NCBI GenBank assembly: GCA_944322575.1 | Contig: CALUPK010000014.1 | Location: forward strand, 1-47,367 | Source: an uncultured Bacteroidales bacterium | GTDB lineage: Bacteria > Bacteroidota > Bacteroidia > Bacteroidales > UBA932 | Reading direction: 5' to 3' | Length of the DNA: 47,367 nt | Part shown: piece after piece, positions 10,070-20,263 of the stretch | Numbering within the stretch: position 1 is the stretch's first letter | How the letters are laid out: each line of letters opens with the position of its first letter | Made by a program: the position numbers and the translations under genes | Notes under the pieces: generated by a model | What the model saw: only the letters and a program-made list of their open reading frames with translations | Told to the model about the DNA's origin: nothing | The model's database searches: none

Positions 10070-10405
10070 ATGAACGAAGACAACAGGCAGCGGACTCTGG
10101 CTGAAATCCGCAGGGCAATAGCAGAGAATGACGGTCTGCGTCTTGATGCTGCAGTCAGTGCAGAGGAGCGCAAGGCTTTGGAAGAAGCTGCTTTCACACT
10201 CCGCAATCTTGAACGGGAACTGCTCGAGGATACATCCGATGCTTTATTGGAAAGGTTAGAATCTGCATCCGGGCAGTTGAAGGATATGTCTAAAGCAGTC
10301 AGGACGAAAGTGACAGAGATGAATGAGCCCTCAAAAGTAGTAGAGCATTTTAAGAATATGGCATCTCTCGTAGTGCGTGTACTGACTGAAGTCGCCCGTT
10401 GGTGA
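10070..10405 (+). CDS. Small helical cytoplasmic protein, unknown
   Basis: I start this gene at the ATG at 10070, giving 111 residues, because it follows the lipoprotein stop codon by 7 bases; a longer reading from 10031 would overlap it. The protein has no signal peptide and is charged and helical (ERKALEEAAFTLRNLERELLEDTSDALLERLESA). It ends with a mildly hydrophobic helix (MASLVVRVLTEVARW). No family is recognised. It is the last gene of the pyrG run and ends two bases before the convergent iron-sulfur gene ends. Confidence 0.7.
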   Translation: MNEDNRQRTLAEIRRAIAENDGLRLDAAVSAEERKALEEAAFTLRNLERELLEDTSDALLERLESASGQLKDMSKAVRTKVTEMNEPSKVVEHFKNMASLVVRVLTEVARW

Positions 10406-10407
10406 TT

Positions 10408-11565
10408 CTAAAGCAGCCTTCGGACAGTATCATGGACGGAGTCCGTGGAGGCGAAGAACGCGGCGCGTGCATCGGGCTCTGCGACTGAGGTCTCTAAGCA
10501 GCGGTTGCGGCGCAGGACGTCTTCGTAGGTCATCTCCAGGCGGGTACAATGGATGCGGGAGAAGAATTCGCGGCCCTTTTCGGTATTGACCAGGACGGCG
10601 CTGACTCCGCGGTCGTCGTCGAAGTCGGGGCGGAGGTCGCCGATGCCCCAGAAGTCGCCGATGGTCAGGTCGCTGCCGCTGCGGAACTCCCGGGCGGGGC
10701 AGCGGTAGCAGCTCGGGCGGGAATAGAAGTCGGCCAGGAATCCCCGGATGAACAGGTTCTCCGCCTTGCCTTTTTCGCTCAATACGGGGCGGCAGGGAGC
10801 TCCCGAGGGGTCCGTGGCGCGGAAGAATATCTTGAAATTGTAGCCTTTCCATCCGGCGCGGCCCTCCTCCTTGTCGCGGAAGCGGACCTCTTCTATGCTC
10901 ACTTCGCTGTATCCCTGAGCCTCGAGGGCGGCCTTTTCCTCCGCAAGGTACCGTCTCCATACCCCCGGCGAGGGCGCTCCGTGGCAGATGAGATCCACCG
11001 TCAGCAGTCGGTCTGTCGGGGTCTTTCCGGCTCCGGAGGCAAGAAAATGGTTGAGGCCCGCCACCTGGCAGGGGGTGCCGGTGAACAGCACCGGGCGTCC
11101 CTCGCGCAGAGCCGTCTTGACCCTCCCACAGCAGTCCTCCATCCGGCTCTGCAGGTATTTGGAACCGATGAATGCCGCCGCTTCCGACGGGGTGGCGGCG
11201 CTGTCGTGGACCGCCTCATGGACATTGTCATAGCGGGAGCCGAAGACTATGCCTCCCTCTTCTAATATGGCGGAGGCTATCAGGGGGTAGGCCCCACCCG
11301 AGGCGCTGCCGTCCCTTACCGTTCCGTCCGGGTGCTTCACGGCGTGGACCTCGAGCGGCCTGCGGGCGGGGAACTGCGTGATGACGGGGCAGACCCTGAC
11401 GCAAAGCCCACATTCGATACAGGTGCTCTCATCCACAGAGGGATAGAGGAAGCCTTCGGAATCCTCCTTCATGGTGATGCTGCCTCTGAGGCAGGCCGAC
11501 GCACAGGCGGTGCAGCCGCAGCAGTCGTGCGGGTCGGTGATGATGATGTGTCGTATTTCTCTCAT
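10408..11565 (-). CDS. FrhB/coenzyme F420 hydrogenase beta-type iron-sulfur oxidoreductase
   Basis: The 385-residue protein has two N-terminal 4Fe-4S motifs, CCGCTACASAC (about residues 15-25) and CIECGLCVRVCPV (about 48-60). The FrhB_N and FrhB_C domains follow, with RDGSASGGAYPLIASAIL, VLFTGTPCQVAGLNHFL and DLTIGDFWGIGDL. Proteins of this family in Bacteroidales often sit near polysaccharide genes and are annotated as coenzyme F420 hydrogenase beta-subunit-like; their substrate is usually unknown. Here it stands alone between the glnN run and the riboflavin operon, convergent with the former and divergent from the latter. It likely binds a flavin, so closeness to the riboflavin genes is noted but not proof of a link. 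Confidence 0.87.
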   Translation of the reverse strand: MREIRHIIITDPHDCCGCTACASACLRGSITMKEDSEGFLYPSVDESTCIECGLCVRVCPVITQFPARRPLEVHAVKHPDGTVRDGSASGGAYPLIASAILEEGGIVFGSRYDNVHEAVHDSAATPSEAAAFIGSKYLQSRMEDCCGRVKTALREGRPVLFTGTPCQVAGLNHFLASGAGKTPTDRLLTVDLICHGAPSPGVWRRYLAEEKAALEAQGYSEVSIEEVRFRDKEEGRAGWKGYNFKIFFRATDPSGAPCRPVLSEKGKAENLFIRGFLADFYSRPSCYRCPAREFRSGSDLTIGDFWGIGDLRPDFDDDRGVSAVLVNTEKGREFFSRIHCTRLEMTYEDVLRRNRCLETSVAEPDARAAFFASTDSVHDTVRRLL

Positions 11566-11595
11566 AAGCGGCTACAAAGTTTGTAAAAATTTTTC

Positions 11596-11603
11596 TATAT
11601 TTG
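11596..11603 (+). promoter_or_regulatory. -7 box of the riboflavin operon promoter
   Basis: TATATTTG matches the Bacteroidota -7 pattern TAnnTTTG exactly and lies 15 bases before the FMN riboswitch. That gives a transcript start just before the aptamer. A TTTG lies only 12 bases upstream, too close for a normal -33, so the upstream element is unclear. Confidence 0.6.
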
Positions 11604-11618
11604 CCGTCCAATAAGAAT

Positions 11619-11737
11619 ATCTCTCAGGGCAGGGTGCGATTCCCTACCGGCGGTGACAGTCCGCGACTCCCTGATAATCAGGGACTGAATCGGTGAAATT
11701 CCGATACCGACGGTGACAGTCCGGATGGAAGAGAGGT
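11619..11737 (+). promoter_or_regulatory. FMN riboswitch (RFN element)
   Basis: The sequence carries the conserved RFN core: CAGGGCAGGGTGCGATTCCC, then CTACCGGCGGTGACAGTCCGCGA, and near the end GACGGTGACAGTCCGGATG. The closing stem P1 is ATCTCTC (11619-11625) with GAGAGGT (11731-11737), and a variable hairpin CTCCCTGATAATCAGGGA lies in the middle. The aptamer binds FMN and turns off riboflavin genes. The next genes are ribD, ribE, ribBA and ribH, as expected. The expression platform is the terminator listed next. Confidence 0.97.
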
Positions 11738-11795
11738 CTTGGCCGGGAGCCGTGGACGCGGTGCCGGCGCTTGTAATTGTCGGAATGACAGACTG

Positions 11796-11827
11796 CCCTG
11801 AGTACCATAGTGGTATTCGGGTTTTTT
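11796..11827 (+). terminator. Riboswitch-controlled terminator before ribD
   Basis: CCC(T)GAGTACC (11796-11806) pairs with GGTATTCGGG (11812-11821) with one bulged T and one G-U pair. Six T residues follow at 11822-11827, three bases before the ribD ATG. This is an intrinsic terminator placed as the off-state of the FMN riboswitch, so control is probably by transcription termination. Confidence 0.85.
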
Positions 11828-11830
11828 GTT

Positions 11831-12961
11831 ATGTGTAACGACGAAGATATCAAATACATGCGGATGGCCCTCGCCCTGGCTGAGCGCGGCAGGGGGCACG
11901 TGGGGCCGAACCCGATGGTGGGGGCGGTGATAGTCCGCGGCGGAAGGGTGCTCGCTCAGGGCTGGCACCATGTCTGCGGCAGCCTGCATGCCGAGCGGGA
12001 TGCGCTGGCCTCATGCAGTGAGTCTGTCGGGGGCGCGACGATGTACGTGACCCTCGAGCCCTGCTGTCACCACGGCAAGCAGCCGCCCTGCACGGATGCC
12101 ATAATCGCGGCCGGCATATCCCGGGTGGTCATGGCCATGACGGACCCGAACCCTTTGGTGGCCGGGCACGGAGCCGCCATCCTGCGGGTACACGGCATCG
12201 AAGTGACCTCAGGGGTACTCGAGGCTGAGGCCCGCCATCTCAACCGCATATTCATCAAGTACATAACCACGCGCCGTCCCTGGGTCGTGCTCAAATGGGC
12301 CATGACTCTCGATGGGCGCATAGCCGCTGTCTCCGGGGACTCCAGGTGGGTGAGCGGGGAGCAGTCCCGTCGCTTAGTGCACGAGCTCCGGGGCCGGTAT
12401 ATGGGTATCGTGGCCGGCAAAGGCACGGTTCTGGCCGACGACCCTATGCTCAACTGCCGCGTGGACGGGATGCGTCAGCCGGTGCGGATCATCGTGGACT
12501 CGAAGGCTTCCATGCCTCCGGACTGTCAGTTGGCCCGGACTGCGCGGGAATACCGGACTGTGGTGGCGCATACGGATATGGCAGAGCCTCATAGGCTTGA
12601 GACCCTGCGCTCCTGCGGAGTGGAAACGCTGCTGTGCTCATGTGGTGCCGACGGTATGGTGAATTTGGAAGACATGCTGGGACAGCTCGGGGCCATGGGG
12701 CTCGACTCGGTGCTTGTGGAGGGCGGCGGGGAACTCAACTGGAGCCTGGTCTGCTCCGGGCTCGTGGACGAGTTCTACGTCTTCGTGGCTCCGAAGATAG
12801 TCGGAGGACGTGCCGCCAAGGGGCCGGTCGGAGGCTCCGGCTTCGGGACAATGGCAGCGGCCTGCGGGATGCGGGTCGATACGGTCGAAATGGTCGGGGA
12901 GGATATACTGATACACGGATTTTCAAGTAAATACGATAAGTCTAAATGTTTACAGGAATAA
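11831..12961 (+). CDS. ribD: Riboflavin biosynthesis deaminase/reductase
   Basis: I use the ATG at 11831 (376 residues) because the GTG upstream lies inside the terminator stem. The N-terminal deaminase domain has the zinc site HAERDA and TLEPCCHHGKQPPC (about residues 50-90). The C-terminal reductase domain starts near RPWVVLKWAMTLDGRIAA and has VLVEGGGELN and the terminal PKIVGG. It carries out two successive steps, deamination and ribosyl reduction of the pyrimidine intermediate. It is first in the riboflavin operon and overlaps ribE by 16 bases, so the two are translationally coupled. Confidence 0.96.
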   Translation: MCNDEDIKYMRMALALAERGRGHVGPNPMVGAVIVRGGRVLAQGWHHVCGSLHAERDALASCSESVGGATMYVTLEPCCHHGKQPPCTDAIIAAGISRVVMAMTDPNPLVAGHGAAILRVHGIEVTSGVLEAEARHLNRIFIKYITTRRPWVVLKWAMTLDGRIAAVSGDSRWVSGEQSRRLVHELRGRYMGIVAGKGTVLADDPMLNCRVDGMRQPVRIIVDSKASMPPDCQLARTAREYRTVVAHTDMAEPHRLETLRSCGVETLLCSCGADGMVNLEDMLGQLGAMGLDSVLVEGGGELNWSLVCSGLVDEFYVFVAPKIVGGRAAKGPVGGSGFGTMAAACGMRVDTVEMVGEDILIHGFSSKYDKSKCLQE

Positions 12962-13623
12962 TAGAGGAAATAGGGACGGTCCGTTCCATCCGCGGAGGCG
13001 GATCGGGAGTGGTGCTGGATATCGAGGCCTCTAAGGTGCTGGAAGGCACTGCGGCAGGGGACAGTATCGCGGTCAATGGGGTATGCCTGACGGTGACTCC
13101 CGGCAGCGGGCATTTTACGGCTGACGCAATGCCGGAGACGCTGCGGCGTACGTCCTTAGGCGGTCTGAGGCCCGGCTCGAAGGTCAATTTAGAGCGGGCC
13201 ATGGTCTGCGGAGGCCGCTTCGGCGGGCATCTCGTCTCGGGGCATGTGGACGCCTGTGGACGGGTGGCGGACCTTGTCCGGGACGGCATAGCCTTAGTTA
13301 TGAGGGTGTCGGTGCCGTCCGATGTCCTGCGGTATGTGGCCCGGAAGGGGTCGGTGACTCTCGACGGGGTGAGCCTGACCGTGGCGTCGGTTTCGGATTC
13401 GGACAGCAGTTTTACAGTCTCGCTCATTCCGCACACTATGGCTTCGACGACGCTCCACCTTCTGAAACCGGGCTCTCCGGTCAATGTGGAGGTGGACATG
13501 CTGGCGCGGTATGTGGAGCGGCTGTTGGCTGCCGGGGATGCTGCACCCGCTTCCGCACAGGTGGACAGCGGCTCTGCCGGGGGCGGAATTACAGAAGAAT
13601 TTTTAAAGAAATATGGATTTTAA
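12946..13623 (+). CDS. ribE: Riboflavin synthase, alpha chain
   Basis: The 225-residue protein begins MFTGIIEEIGTV and has two homologous lumazine-binding halves: first NGVCLTV with LVSGHVDACGRV, second DGVSLTVASV. It makes riboflavin and a pyrimidine from two molecules of dimethylribityllumazine, forming a trimer in the cytoplasm. The C-terminal tail of about 25 residues (AGDAAPASAQVDSGSAGGG) is low in complexity. It overlaps ribD and ends 3 bases before ribBA. Confidence 0.95.
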   Translation: MFTGIIEEIGTVRSIRGGGSGVVLDIEASKVLEGTAAGDSIAVNGVCLTVTPGSGHFTADAMPETLRRTSLGGLRPGSKVNLERAMVCGGRFGGHLVSGHVDACGRVADLVRDGIALVMRVSVPSDVLRYVARKGSVTLDGVSLTVASVSDSDSSFTVSLIPHTMASTTLHLLKPGSPVNVEVDMLARYVERLLAAGDAAPASAQVDSGSAGGGITEEFLKKYGF

Positions 13624-13626
13624 TAT

Positions 13627-14850
13627 ATGGAACGTAAATTCAATACCATCGATGAGGCGGCCGAGGCTCTCCGCCAGGGACAGATTATCGTGGTCATCGA
13701 CGATCCCGACCGGGAGAATGAGGGAGACCTGATCTGCGCCGCCCGTCACGCCACCACTGCCAATGTCAACTTCATGGCCTGCTACGGCAAGGGCCTGATA
13801 TGTATGCCGATGAGCTCTGCTCTGACCCAAAAGCTGGGCCTGGGGCAGATGGTCTCGCACAATACCGACAATCACTGCACGGCCTTCACCGTGTCCATCG
13901 ACCACGTCTCGACCGGCACGGGTATATCGGCCATAGAACGGTCTATCACTGCGATGAAGGCAGTGGAGCCGGATGCCAGGCCTGAGGATTTCCGCCGTCC
14001 CGGACACATGTTTCCTTTAGAGTCGCGTCCGGGCGGAGTGCTTCAGCGCCGCGGGCACACTGAGGCCACTGTGGACCTGATGCGCATCGCTGGACTGGAG
14101 GAGTGCGGACTGTGCTGCGAGATCATGCGGGAGGACGGGGACATGATGCGCACTACCGAGCTGATAGCCTTCGCCGCAGAGCACGGTCTTAGGATTATCA
14201 CCGTGGACGACTTAGTGTCCTACCGCAAGCACCACGAGAAGTGGATGGAGAAGGTGACGGACGCGGCCCTGCCTACGAAGTACGGCAACTTCCGGATTAT
14301 GGGCTACGTCAACCGCATCACCAAGGAACATCACTTAGCGATAGTCAAGGGTGACATCACTACTCCCGAGCCGGTGCTGTGCCGGATGCACTCGGAGTGC
14401 CTGACCGGAGACGTACTGGGCTCACTGCGCTGTGACTGCGGCGAGCAGCTGGCCGAGGCCCTCAGACGTATCGAGAAGGCCGGACGCGGAGTGCTGCTCT
14501 ATCTGCGGCAGGAGGGACGCGGCATCGGGCTGATCAACAAGCTGCGGGCCTACGAGCTGCAGGACCAGGGCATGGATACCGTGGAGGCCAACTTAGCCTT
14601 AGGCTTCAAGGCTGACCTTCGCGACTACGATGTCGGCGGCGCCATCCTCTCCGACCTCGGCATCCGGAAACTGATACTGATGACCAACAATCCGATGAAG
14701 ATCTTCGGCCTGGACCACTACGGTATCGAGGTGGTGGGCCGCGACCCCATCGAGATGACCTGCAACGAGAAGAACGAGGCCTACATGTACACCAAGTACA
14801 AGAAGATGGGCCACCTCCTCCATTTCGAGCAGAAGGAGCATTTTAAGTAG
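13627..14850 (+). CDS. ribBA: Bifunctional DHBP synthase / GTP cyclohydrolase II
   Basis: The 407-residue protein fuses two entry enzymes of riboflavin synthesis. The N-terminal half is 3,4-dihydroxy-2-butanone-4-phosphate synthase, with DDPDRENEGDLICAA, FRRPGHMFPL and RRGHTEATVDL. The C-terminal half is GTP cyclohydrolase II, with the zinc site in HSECLTGDVLGSLRCDCGEQL and LRQEGRGIGLINKL. Both sets of key residues look intact. The gene lies 3 bases after ribE and 30 bases before ribH. Confidence 0.97.
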   Translation: MERKFNTIDEAAEALRQGQIIVVIDDPDRENEGDLICAARHATTANVNFMACYGKGLICMPMSSALTQKLGLGQMVSHNTDNHCTAFTVSIDHVSTGTGISAIERSITAMKAVEPDARPEDFRRPGHMFPLESRPGGVLQRRGHTEATVDLMRIAGLEECGLCCEIMREDGDMMRTTELIAFAAEHGLRIITVDDLVSYRKHHEKWMEKVTDAALPTKYGNFRIMGYVNRITKEHHLAIVKGDITTPEPVLCRMHSECLTGDVLGSLRCDCGEQLAEALRRIEKAGRGVLLYLRQEGRGIGLINKLRAYELQDQGMDTVEANLALGFKADLRDYDVGGAILSDLGIRKLILMTNNPMKIFGLDHYGIEVVGRDPIEMTCNEKNEAYMYTKYKKMGHLLHFEQKEHFK

Positions 14851-14880
14851 AAATAGAAAACAATAAATACAAAGTCAATC

Positions 14881-15342
14881 ATGAAAGTAATAGAAGGCAA
14901 TCTGTCAGCCGCCGGCCAGAGGATAGGCATCGTAGCGGCCCGTTTCAACGAATTCATCACTTCCAAGCTGCTCGGCGGGGCGGAGGACTCGTTCCTGCGT
15001 CACGGCGGTGCGGGGGAGAATCTCGAGGTGGCCTGGGTGCCCGGAGCGTTCGAGATTCCGTTCGTAGCTAAGAAGATGGCTCTCTCCGGCAAGTACGATG
15101 CTATCGTCTGCCTCGGAGCCGTAATCCGCGGGGCTACCCCTCACTTCGATATGGTCGCCAATGAGGCCACCAAGGGTATAGCCCACGTCGGTCTGGAGTG
15201 CAACGTCCCCGTCATCTTCGGCGTCCTGACCACCGACTCCATCGAGCAGGCCGTAGAACGCGCAGGCACCAAGGCCGGCAACAAAGGCTTCGACGCCATG
15301 ACCACCGCCATCGAGATGGTCAATCTCGCCCGCCAGTTCTAG
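14881..15342 (+). CDS. ribH: 6,7-dimethyl-8-ribityllumazine synthase
   Basis: The 153-residue protein shows the family blocks [37 protein letters not shown] and [19 protein letters not shown], where the His lies in the active site. It then has [16 protein letters not shown]. It condenses the two products of RibD/phosphatase and RibB to lumazine and usually forms a 60-subunit capsule. It is last in the riboffavin operon. Its stop codon overlaps that of the convergent GH20 gene (15339-15342), so there is no intergenic terminator. Confidence 0.97.
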   Translation: MKVIEGNLSAAGQRIGIVAARFNEFITSKLLGGAEDSFLRHGGAGENLEVAWVPGAFEIPFVAKKMALSGKYDAIVCLGAVIRGATPHFDMVANEATKGIAHVGLECNVPVIFGVLTTDSIEQAVERAGTKAGNKGFDAMTTAIEMVNLARQF

Positions 15343-17345
15343 TAGTTGTAGACTTTCAGATTGGTGATGCGGCTATGGAAGTCTCCGGCCTGCTGCAGGG
15401 GGAATACGAGGGTGGGGACGTAGTACATCACGCTCTCGCCTTCGTTGTGCCAGCGCTTTTCGGTCTCGAGGCGGTCGATGACGCGGCCGTTGATGATCAG
15501 GGTCGTGGAGCGGTTGTCACCCTTGACCGTGACTTCGAGCCGGTCGCCGTCCTGAATGCTGTAGCGGAAGGTGTTGAGGTAGCCGTCGCGGGCGAAGCCC
15601 ATCATGCCGCTGACCGGGTCGCTGAGATAGAATACGGCGTCCTCTGAGCGGAACAGCTCTGTGCCTGGTTTCTCGGCGGCACCCTCGACGGTGAAGCTGA
15701 CGGTGTAGTCATAGCCGATCTCGGGATAGGGCATGACGGTGCCGGGAGTCACTTCGGCTATCTCGAGCACGCAGCCGGGCTCAGTGCCGATGCGACCGGC
15801 GAAGTTGATGCCGGGAGCCTCGCGCACACAGGTGCGGGTGCTGTCGAAGTCGGCGTAGGGCAGGGAGGTCTCCGCACCGGTCCACATCTTCACGGACAGA
15901 GTCTGCAGGGCGGGGAAGAGCCGGTCGTGGATGTCCTTGACCGATATACCGTTGCCGGCATGGTCGTTCCATACGGCGAACATGCCGCCGAGGATGGACG
16001 TGTCGCGCTCGGCGAAGACGGCATCACCTACATGGGCGGGAGTCCAGTTCTCGTAGAGATATTTCTCGTTGAGGTAGTCGTAGTAGTAGCCTGCTGCCGG
16101 TACGATGTAGACCAGTCCGTCGGGTATGGAGATGAGCTTGTAGCCGTCCTCGACCATCTGCTTGGGATCGGCATAGCCGTTGTACCAGGCGTTCATGATC
16201 ACGTTCTCCGACTTGACCGGAGTCTCTCCGTCAGCGTGAGTGAGGGCACCCCAGACTACGGCCTGCTTGCCGTAGCTCTCGACGAGGCGGATGTAGTGGT
16301 CGGTGAAGTAGCGGAATTTCTCCACGACTTCCTTGTCCTTGTTGGAGTACTCGTCTGTGCCGATATGCACCTTGGGACCACGGAAGACCGGCTCCTCCCC
16401 TTCGAGATATTCCTTGAAGAGGGCATCCACGAATTCGTAGGTCTCAGGCTTGAACAGGTCCAGGTGGTCCATGCCGTACTCCTCGGAGCCTATCTCCGGC
16501 ATGTAGCGGGTGAGGGCTAGGGAGTGGGCGGGCACGTCGATCTCGGGAATGATCTCCACATACATGCCTGCGGACTCCTCCTGAAAGTCGATGAACTCGG
16601 CCTTGGTATAATGGCCGTCACGGGCGGTAAGTCCGGGGTAGGTGTCGCACTCGATGCGGAATGCTGCGTAGGTGCGGTCCCAGTCCCCTCCGAAGTACTG
16701 CTTGAAGCCGTTGTCGTTGAGGTGAATCTGGAGGGTGTTCATCTTGTAGTAGGCCATGATGCGGGAGAGCTTGCGCAGGTAGCTCATCGGGATGTACTTG
16801 CGGCCGCAGTCCATCATGAAGCCGCGGATGCCGTAGTCGGGCCAGTCGAGAATTCTGCCGCAGCTCAGGTCAATGCCTTCGGTCTCAGCGTCAGCCTGCA
16901 GGGCGCGGTCAGCCAGCTGCAGCAGGGTCTGCGTCCCCCAGTACACGCCGCGGGCAGTTGAGGCGGAAAGCCGCACGCGGTCAGTAATATTGAGCGAATA
17001 GCTCTCGGTGCTGCCGCCGCTGAGCTTGTCTATCTTCTTGTCAGTCTTGATTTCTATGACAATATCTCCTTTCCCACCTTTCCCGGCGACAACCTCCGGC
17101 TTAAAGCCGGCAACAGTGTTCCAGTCCTCTGCCAGCATTCCGGCTATCCGCAGCAGCTCCTCGTCCCCGGACGGCACGGCTATCCGCATTGTCCCGGAAA
17201 TGGTCAGGTCTCCTTTGCCGGCCTCCCATGTCTTCAGCTCCGGAATAACAAACGGTTTGGAGTTCTCCACAGTCGCGGCAAAAGCACTGACGGAACATAA
17301 TACAGCAGCGAGTACGCTGATAAAAAAATACATAGGTCGTTTCAT
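15339..17345 (-). CDS. Beta-N-acetylhexosaminidase, family GH20
   Basis: The 668-residue protein has a signal peptide ([23 protein letters not shown]) and a GH20b-type N-terminal domain ending [13 protein letters not shown]. The catalytic TIM barrel has [28 protein letters not shown], and the catalytic Asp-Glu pair in [12 protein letters not shown] at about residue 330. The C-terminal part (about 540-668) looks like a LamG-type jelly-roll domain ([17 protein letters not shown]). It removes terminal GlcNAc or GalNAc from glycans outside the cytoplasm. It stands apart from any visible polysaccharide locus. Confidence 0.93.
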   Translation of the reverse strand: MKRPMYFFISVLAAVLCSVSAFAATVENSKPFVIPELKTWEAGKGDLTISGTMRIAVPSGDEELLRIAGMLAEDWNTVAGFKPEVVAGKGGKGDIVIEIKTDKKIDKLSGGSTESYSLNITDRVRLSASTARGVYWGTQTLLQLADRALQADAETEGIDLSCGRILDWPDYGIRGFMMDCGRKYIPMSYLRKLSRIMAYYKMNTLQIHLNDNGFKQYFGGDWDRTYAAFRIECDTYPGLTARDGHYTKAEFIDFQEESAGMYVEIIPEIDVPAHSLALTRYMPEIGSEEYGMDHLDLFKPETYEFVDALFKEYLEGEEPVFRGPKVHIGTDEYSNKDKEVVEKFRYFTDHYIRLVESYGKQAVVWGALTHADGETPVKSENVIMNAWYNGYADPKQMVEDGYKLISIPDGLVYIVPAAGYYYDYLNEKYLYENWTPAHVGDAVFAERDTSILGGMFAVWNDHAGNGISVKDIHDRLFPALQTLSVKMWTGAETSLPYADFDSTRTCVREAPGINFAGRIGTEPGCVLEIAEVTPGTVMPYPEIGYDYTVSFTVEGAAEKPGTELFRSEDAVFYLSDPVSGMMGFARDGYLNTFRYSIQDGDRLEVTVKGDNRSTTLIINGRVIDRLETEKRWHNEGESVMYYVPTLVFPLQQAGDFHSRITNLKVYNY

Positions 17346-17445
17346 ATCTCTGTTTTTGATTTCAAGATTTCGTTATTGAATTATGTCGACTTGACGACAG
17401 ATGTCCTATATCTGTCCTGAACGTCATTGTTATATATGGCTTGAA

Positions 17446-17904
17446 CTATTTAAGTATCTGGGCAGTATGGTTCTTCGTGTCGACCTTGGAGATGATGTCG
17501 GTGATGACGCCGTTCTCATCGATGACGTAGGTCTTGCGGAGGGTTCCCATGCTGACCTTGCCGTAGTTCTTCTTCTCGCCCCAGGCCTCGTAAGCCTGGA
17601 GAATAGCGGTCTCCTGATCGGAAATCAGGGGAAACGGCAGCCCGTACTTAGCGATGAACTTCTGGTGCGAGGCCGTACTGTCCTTGCTGACACCCACTAC
17701 GGCATAGCCGAGGTCGAGAAACCGCTGATAGTTGTCCCTGAGGTCGCAGGCCTCGGCCGTACAGCCGGGAGTGCTGTCCTTGGGATAGAAGTAGAGGACG
17801 AGCCGGCGTCCTGCAAAGTCACTCAGGCGGATGATGTTACCGTCCTGGTCCGGGCCCTCGAAGTACGGGGCCTTGTCTCCTTTCTGAAGCATAGTATTGT
17901 GCAT
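17446..17904 (-). CDS. bcp: Thiol peroxidase, bacterioferritin comigratory protein type
   Basis: The 152-residue peroxiredoxin has the diagnostic YPKDSTPGCTAEACDLRDNY, with the peroxidatic Cys and the resolving Cys five residues later. Further family blocks are VVGVSKDS, FPLISDQE and RKTYVIDENGVI. It reduces hydroperoxides using thioredoxin. Translation may start at the first ATG or at the second (MLQKGDKAP), four codons later. The gene lies 10 bases after maeB, in an apparent operon with it. Confidence 0.95.
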   Translation of the reverse strand: MHNTMLQKGDKAPYFEGPDQDGNIIRLSDFAGRRLVLYFYPKDSTPGCTAEACDLRDNYQRFLDLGYAVVGVSKDSTASHQKFIAKYGLPFPLISDQETAILQAYEAWGEKKNYGKVSMGTLRKTYVIDENGVITDIISKVDTKNHTAQILK

Positions 17905-17914
17905 TTAAATTACA

Positions 17915-20248
17915 TTATCTGTCGAGCAGGCAGTTGCCGGCCTTGAGGTAGATGGCTGCGTCTAATGACGCCAATGTCGCTATGTTTACTATCTCCCGCA
18001 CAGGAGCATCCACCGAAATAAAGTGCACGGGCTTGTTGAGTCCTATCTGGATAGGACCGATGGCCTCGCCCGCTCCCATCTCCATCATCATGCGCCAGGC
18101 GGCGGAGGAGGAGTTGAGGTCCGGGAAAATCAGAGTGTTCACGTCCTTGCCCTGCAGGCGGTTGAAAGGATAGGTGCGGTCGCGCAGCTGCTTGTTGAGC
18201 GCCACGTCGACACGCATCTCGCCGTCCACCACCATGTCGGGGTACCGCTGGTGCAGGATCTCGACGGCCTGATGGACTGCCGACGGGGTACCGCAGGTTC
18301 CGGAGGGACAGGCGGCGGATGTACCTTCCTGGAGATTGGAACCGAAGTTGCTGTAGGAGAGCATGGCGATGACGGGATCGAATGCGTAGTATTCCACCGC
18401 ACCGGTAGTAAGACGGGCGATGTCCACTAAGGTGGAGGCATCGGTGCGCTCATTGATCATAGTGTCGGCCAGGAAGAACACGCCCCTTTTGGTGTTGAGG
18501 ATGTGCATCGTCGCGAAGGTGCTGTATCCCTGACGGATGCCGATGATGTCACGGGCGATGGAGGCTACCGCCACGTTGTTGGTGTAGGTGCCGGCGATGA
18601 AGGCGTCCGCATCGCCGCTCTCGACCATCATCATGCCGTAGTAGTTGCGGTCGAACATCTTCTCGTAAGCGTCCTGACGGGTGTACCCCTTGCGGGCGAG
18701 CTTGGTGGCCAGGGCCTCCGCATAGCTCTCCCTCCGGGCCTTCTCGTCCGGATGCCTGGGATTGACGATCTCCACACCATCGAGCGACAGTCCGAGACCT
18801 GCGGCCCTCTTGCCGATAAGCTCCGCATTGCCAAGCAGGACGGGGCGGCAGAGTCCCTCCGCGCCGGCCTGTACGGCTGCCTCCAGCATATTGTCCGTAT
18901 TGCCTTCCCCGAATACCACCCGCATGGGCTGGCAGCGGGCCACATCGGCGAAACGGCGGACGAGCTTGTTGTCATAGCCCATCATCTCCTGCAGGTGCTC
19001 CTCGTATTCGTCCCAGTCGGTGACGGGTCTACGGGCCACTCCGGAGCTCATGGCGGCCTTGGCTACAGCCGGGGCTACTGCCGAGAGCAGCCTGGGATCC
19101 AGGGGCTTGGGCAGGATGTAGTGGCGCCCGTAGCGGATATTTTCCTCAATGTTGTATGCGGCGTTGACCACGGAGGGGACGGGCTGTTTGGCCAGTGCGG
19201 CTATGGCGTAGACGGCGGCTAACTTCATCTCCTCGTTGATGGCTGTAGCGCGTACGTCTAAGGCTCCGCGGAAGATGTAGGGGAATCCGAGGACGTTGTT
19301 GATCTGGTTGGGGTAGTCCGAGCGGCCGGTGGCAAATATCAGGTCGTCGCGGGAGGCCATGGCCTCGGAATACTCTATCTCGGGGTCGGGATTGGCCAGG
19401 GCAAATACGACCGGGCGGTCGGCCATCGTGCGGATCATCTCCTTGGTCAGGACGTTGCGTACGGAAAGGCCCAGGAAGACGTCGGCGCCGACAAGGGCTT
19501 CGGCCAGGGTGTGTACGTCGCGGTCAGTGGCGAAGGTCCGCTTCATGGCGTTGAGGTCGGTGCGGGAAGTGGAGATGACTCCCTTGCTGTCGCACATTAC
19601 TATGTTCTCCCGGCGCACACCGAGCTCGATGTAGAGGTTGGTGCAGGCGACGGCGGCGGCACCTGCTCCGTTGACCACCAGCCGGATGTCCTCTATCTTC
19701 TTGTTCTGCAGCTCCAGGGCGTTGAGCAGGCCCGCGGCCGAGATGATGGCCGTGCCGTGCTGGTCGTCGTGCATCACGGGGATGTCGCACTCCTCCTTGA
19801 GCCTGCGCTCTATCTCGAAGCACTCCGGAGCCTTGATGTCCTCGAGGTTGATGCCTCCGAAGGTGGGGGCTATGGCCTTGACGGCGGCGATGAATTTCTC
19901 CGGATCCTTCTCGTTCAGCTCTATGTCGTAGCAGTCTAATCCGGCGAATATCTTGAACAGTAGGGCCTTCCCCTCCATTACCGGCTTGCCGGCGAGGGCT
20001 CCGATGTCGCCTAAGCCGAGGACGGCGGTGCCGTTGGAGATGACGGCCATCAGATTCCCTTTGTTGGTGTATTCGTAGGCGTCTTCCGCGCGGTCCTTGA
20101 TCTCTATGCAGGGGTAGGCTACGCCGGGAGAATAGGCCAGGGAAAGGTCGTGCTGGGATGAGTAGGGTTTGGTGGGCAGGGTCTCTATCTTGCCCGGACG
20201 GCCGAGGCGGTGATAGTCTAAGGCCGCTTTCTTATTGTTGTCTGACAT
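17915..20248 (-). CDS. maeB: NADP-dependent malic enzyme with phosphotransacetylase-like domain
   Basis: The 777-residue protein is the long malic enzyme type. The N-terminal malic domain has [14 protein letters not shown], the metal site [20 protein letters not shown], and a nucleotide-binding [15 protein letters not shown]. The C-terminal part (about 430-777) is a phosphotransacetylase-like domain ([31 protein letters not shown]) that in known cases is regulatory. It decarboxylates malate to pyruvate. It starts 15 bases after the metallophosphoesterase gene and ends 10 bases before bcp. Confidence 0.95.
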   Translation of the reverse strand: MSDNNKKAALDYHRLGRPGKIETLPTKPYSSQHDLSLAYSPGVAYPCIEIKDRAEDAYEYTNKGNLMAVISNGTAVLGLGDIGALAGKPVMEGKALLFKIFAGLDCYDIELNEKDPEKFIAAVKAIAPTFGGINLEDIKAPECFEIERRLKEECDIPVMHDDQHGTAIISAAGLLNALELQNKKIEDIRLVVNGAGAAAVACTNLYIELGVRRENIVMCDSKGVISTSRTDLNAMKRTFATDRDVHTLAEALVGADVFLGLSVRNVLTKEMIRTMADRPVVFALANPDPEIEYSEAMASRDDLIFATGRSDYPNQINNVLGFPYIFRGALDVRATAINEEMKLAAVYAIAALAKQPVPSVVNAAYNIEENIRYGRHYILPKPLDPRLLSAVAPAVAKAAMSSGVARRPVTDWDEYEEHLQEMMGYDNKLVRRFADVARCQPMRVVFGEGNTDNMLEAAVQAGAEGLCRPVLLGNAELIGKRAAGLGLSLDGVEIVNPRHPDEKARRESYAEALATKLARKGYTRQDAYEKMFDRNYYGMMMVESGDADAFIAGTYTNNVAVASIARDIIGIRQGYSTFATMHILNTKRGVFFLADTMINERTDASTLVDIARLTTGAVEYYAFDPVIAMLSYSNFGSNLQEGTSAACPSGTCGTPSAVHQAVEILHQRYPDMVVDGEMRVDVALNKQLRDRTYPFNRLQGKDVNTLIFPDLNSSSAAWRMMMEMGAGEAIGPIQIGLNKPVHFISVDAPVREIVNIATLASLDAAIYLKAGNCLLDR

Positions 20249-20263
20249 GGTTTCAGGATGTGG

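Noticed and set aside
10549-11265. 238-residue plus-strand frame opposite the iron-sulfur gene
   Set aside because: The minus-strand frame has clear FrhB motifs; the plus frame is Ala/Gly/Val-rich shadow.
16517-16520. Total absence of CTAG in the host part
   Set aside because: CTAG occurs here and at the ribH stop codon, so it is rare, not absent.
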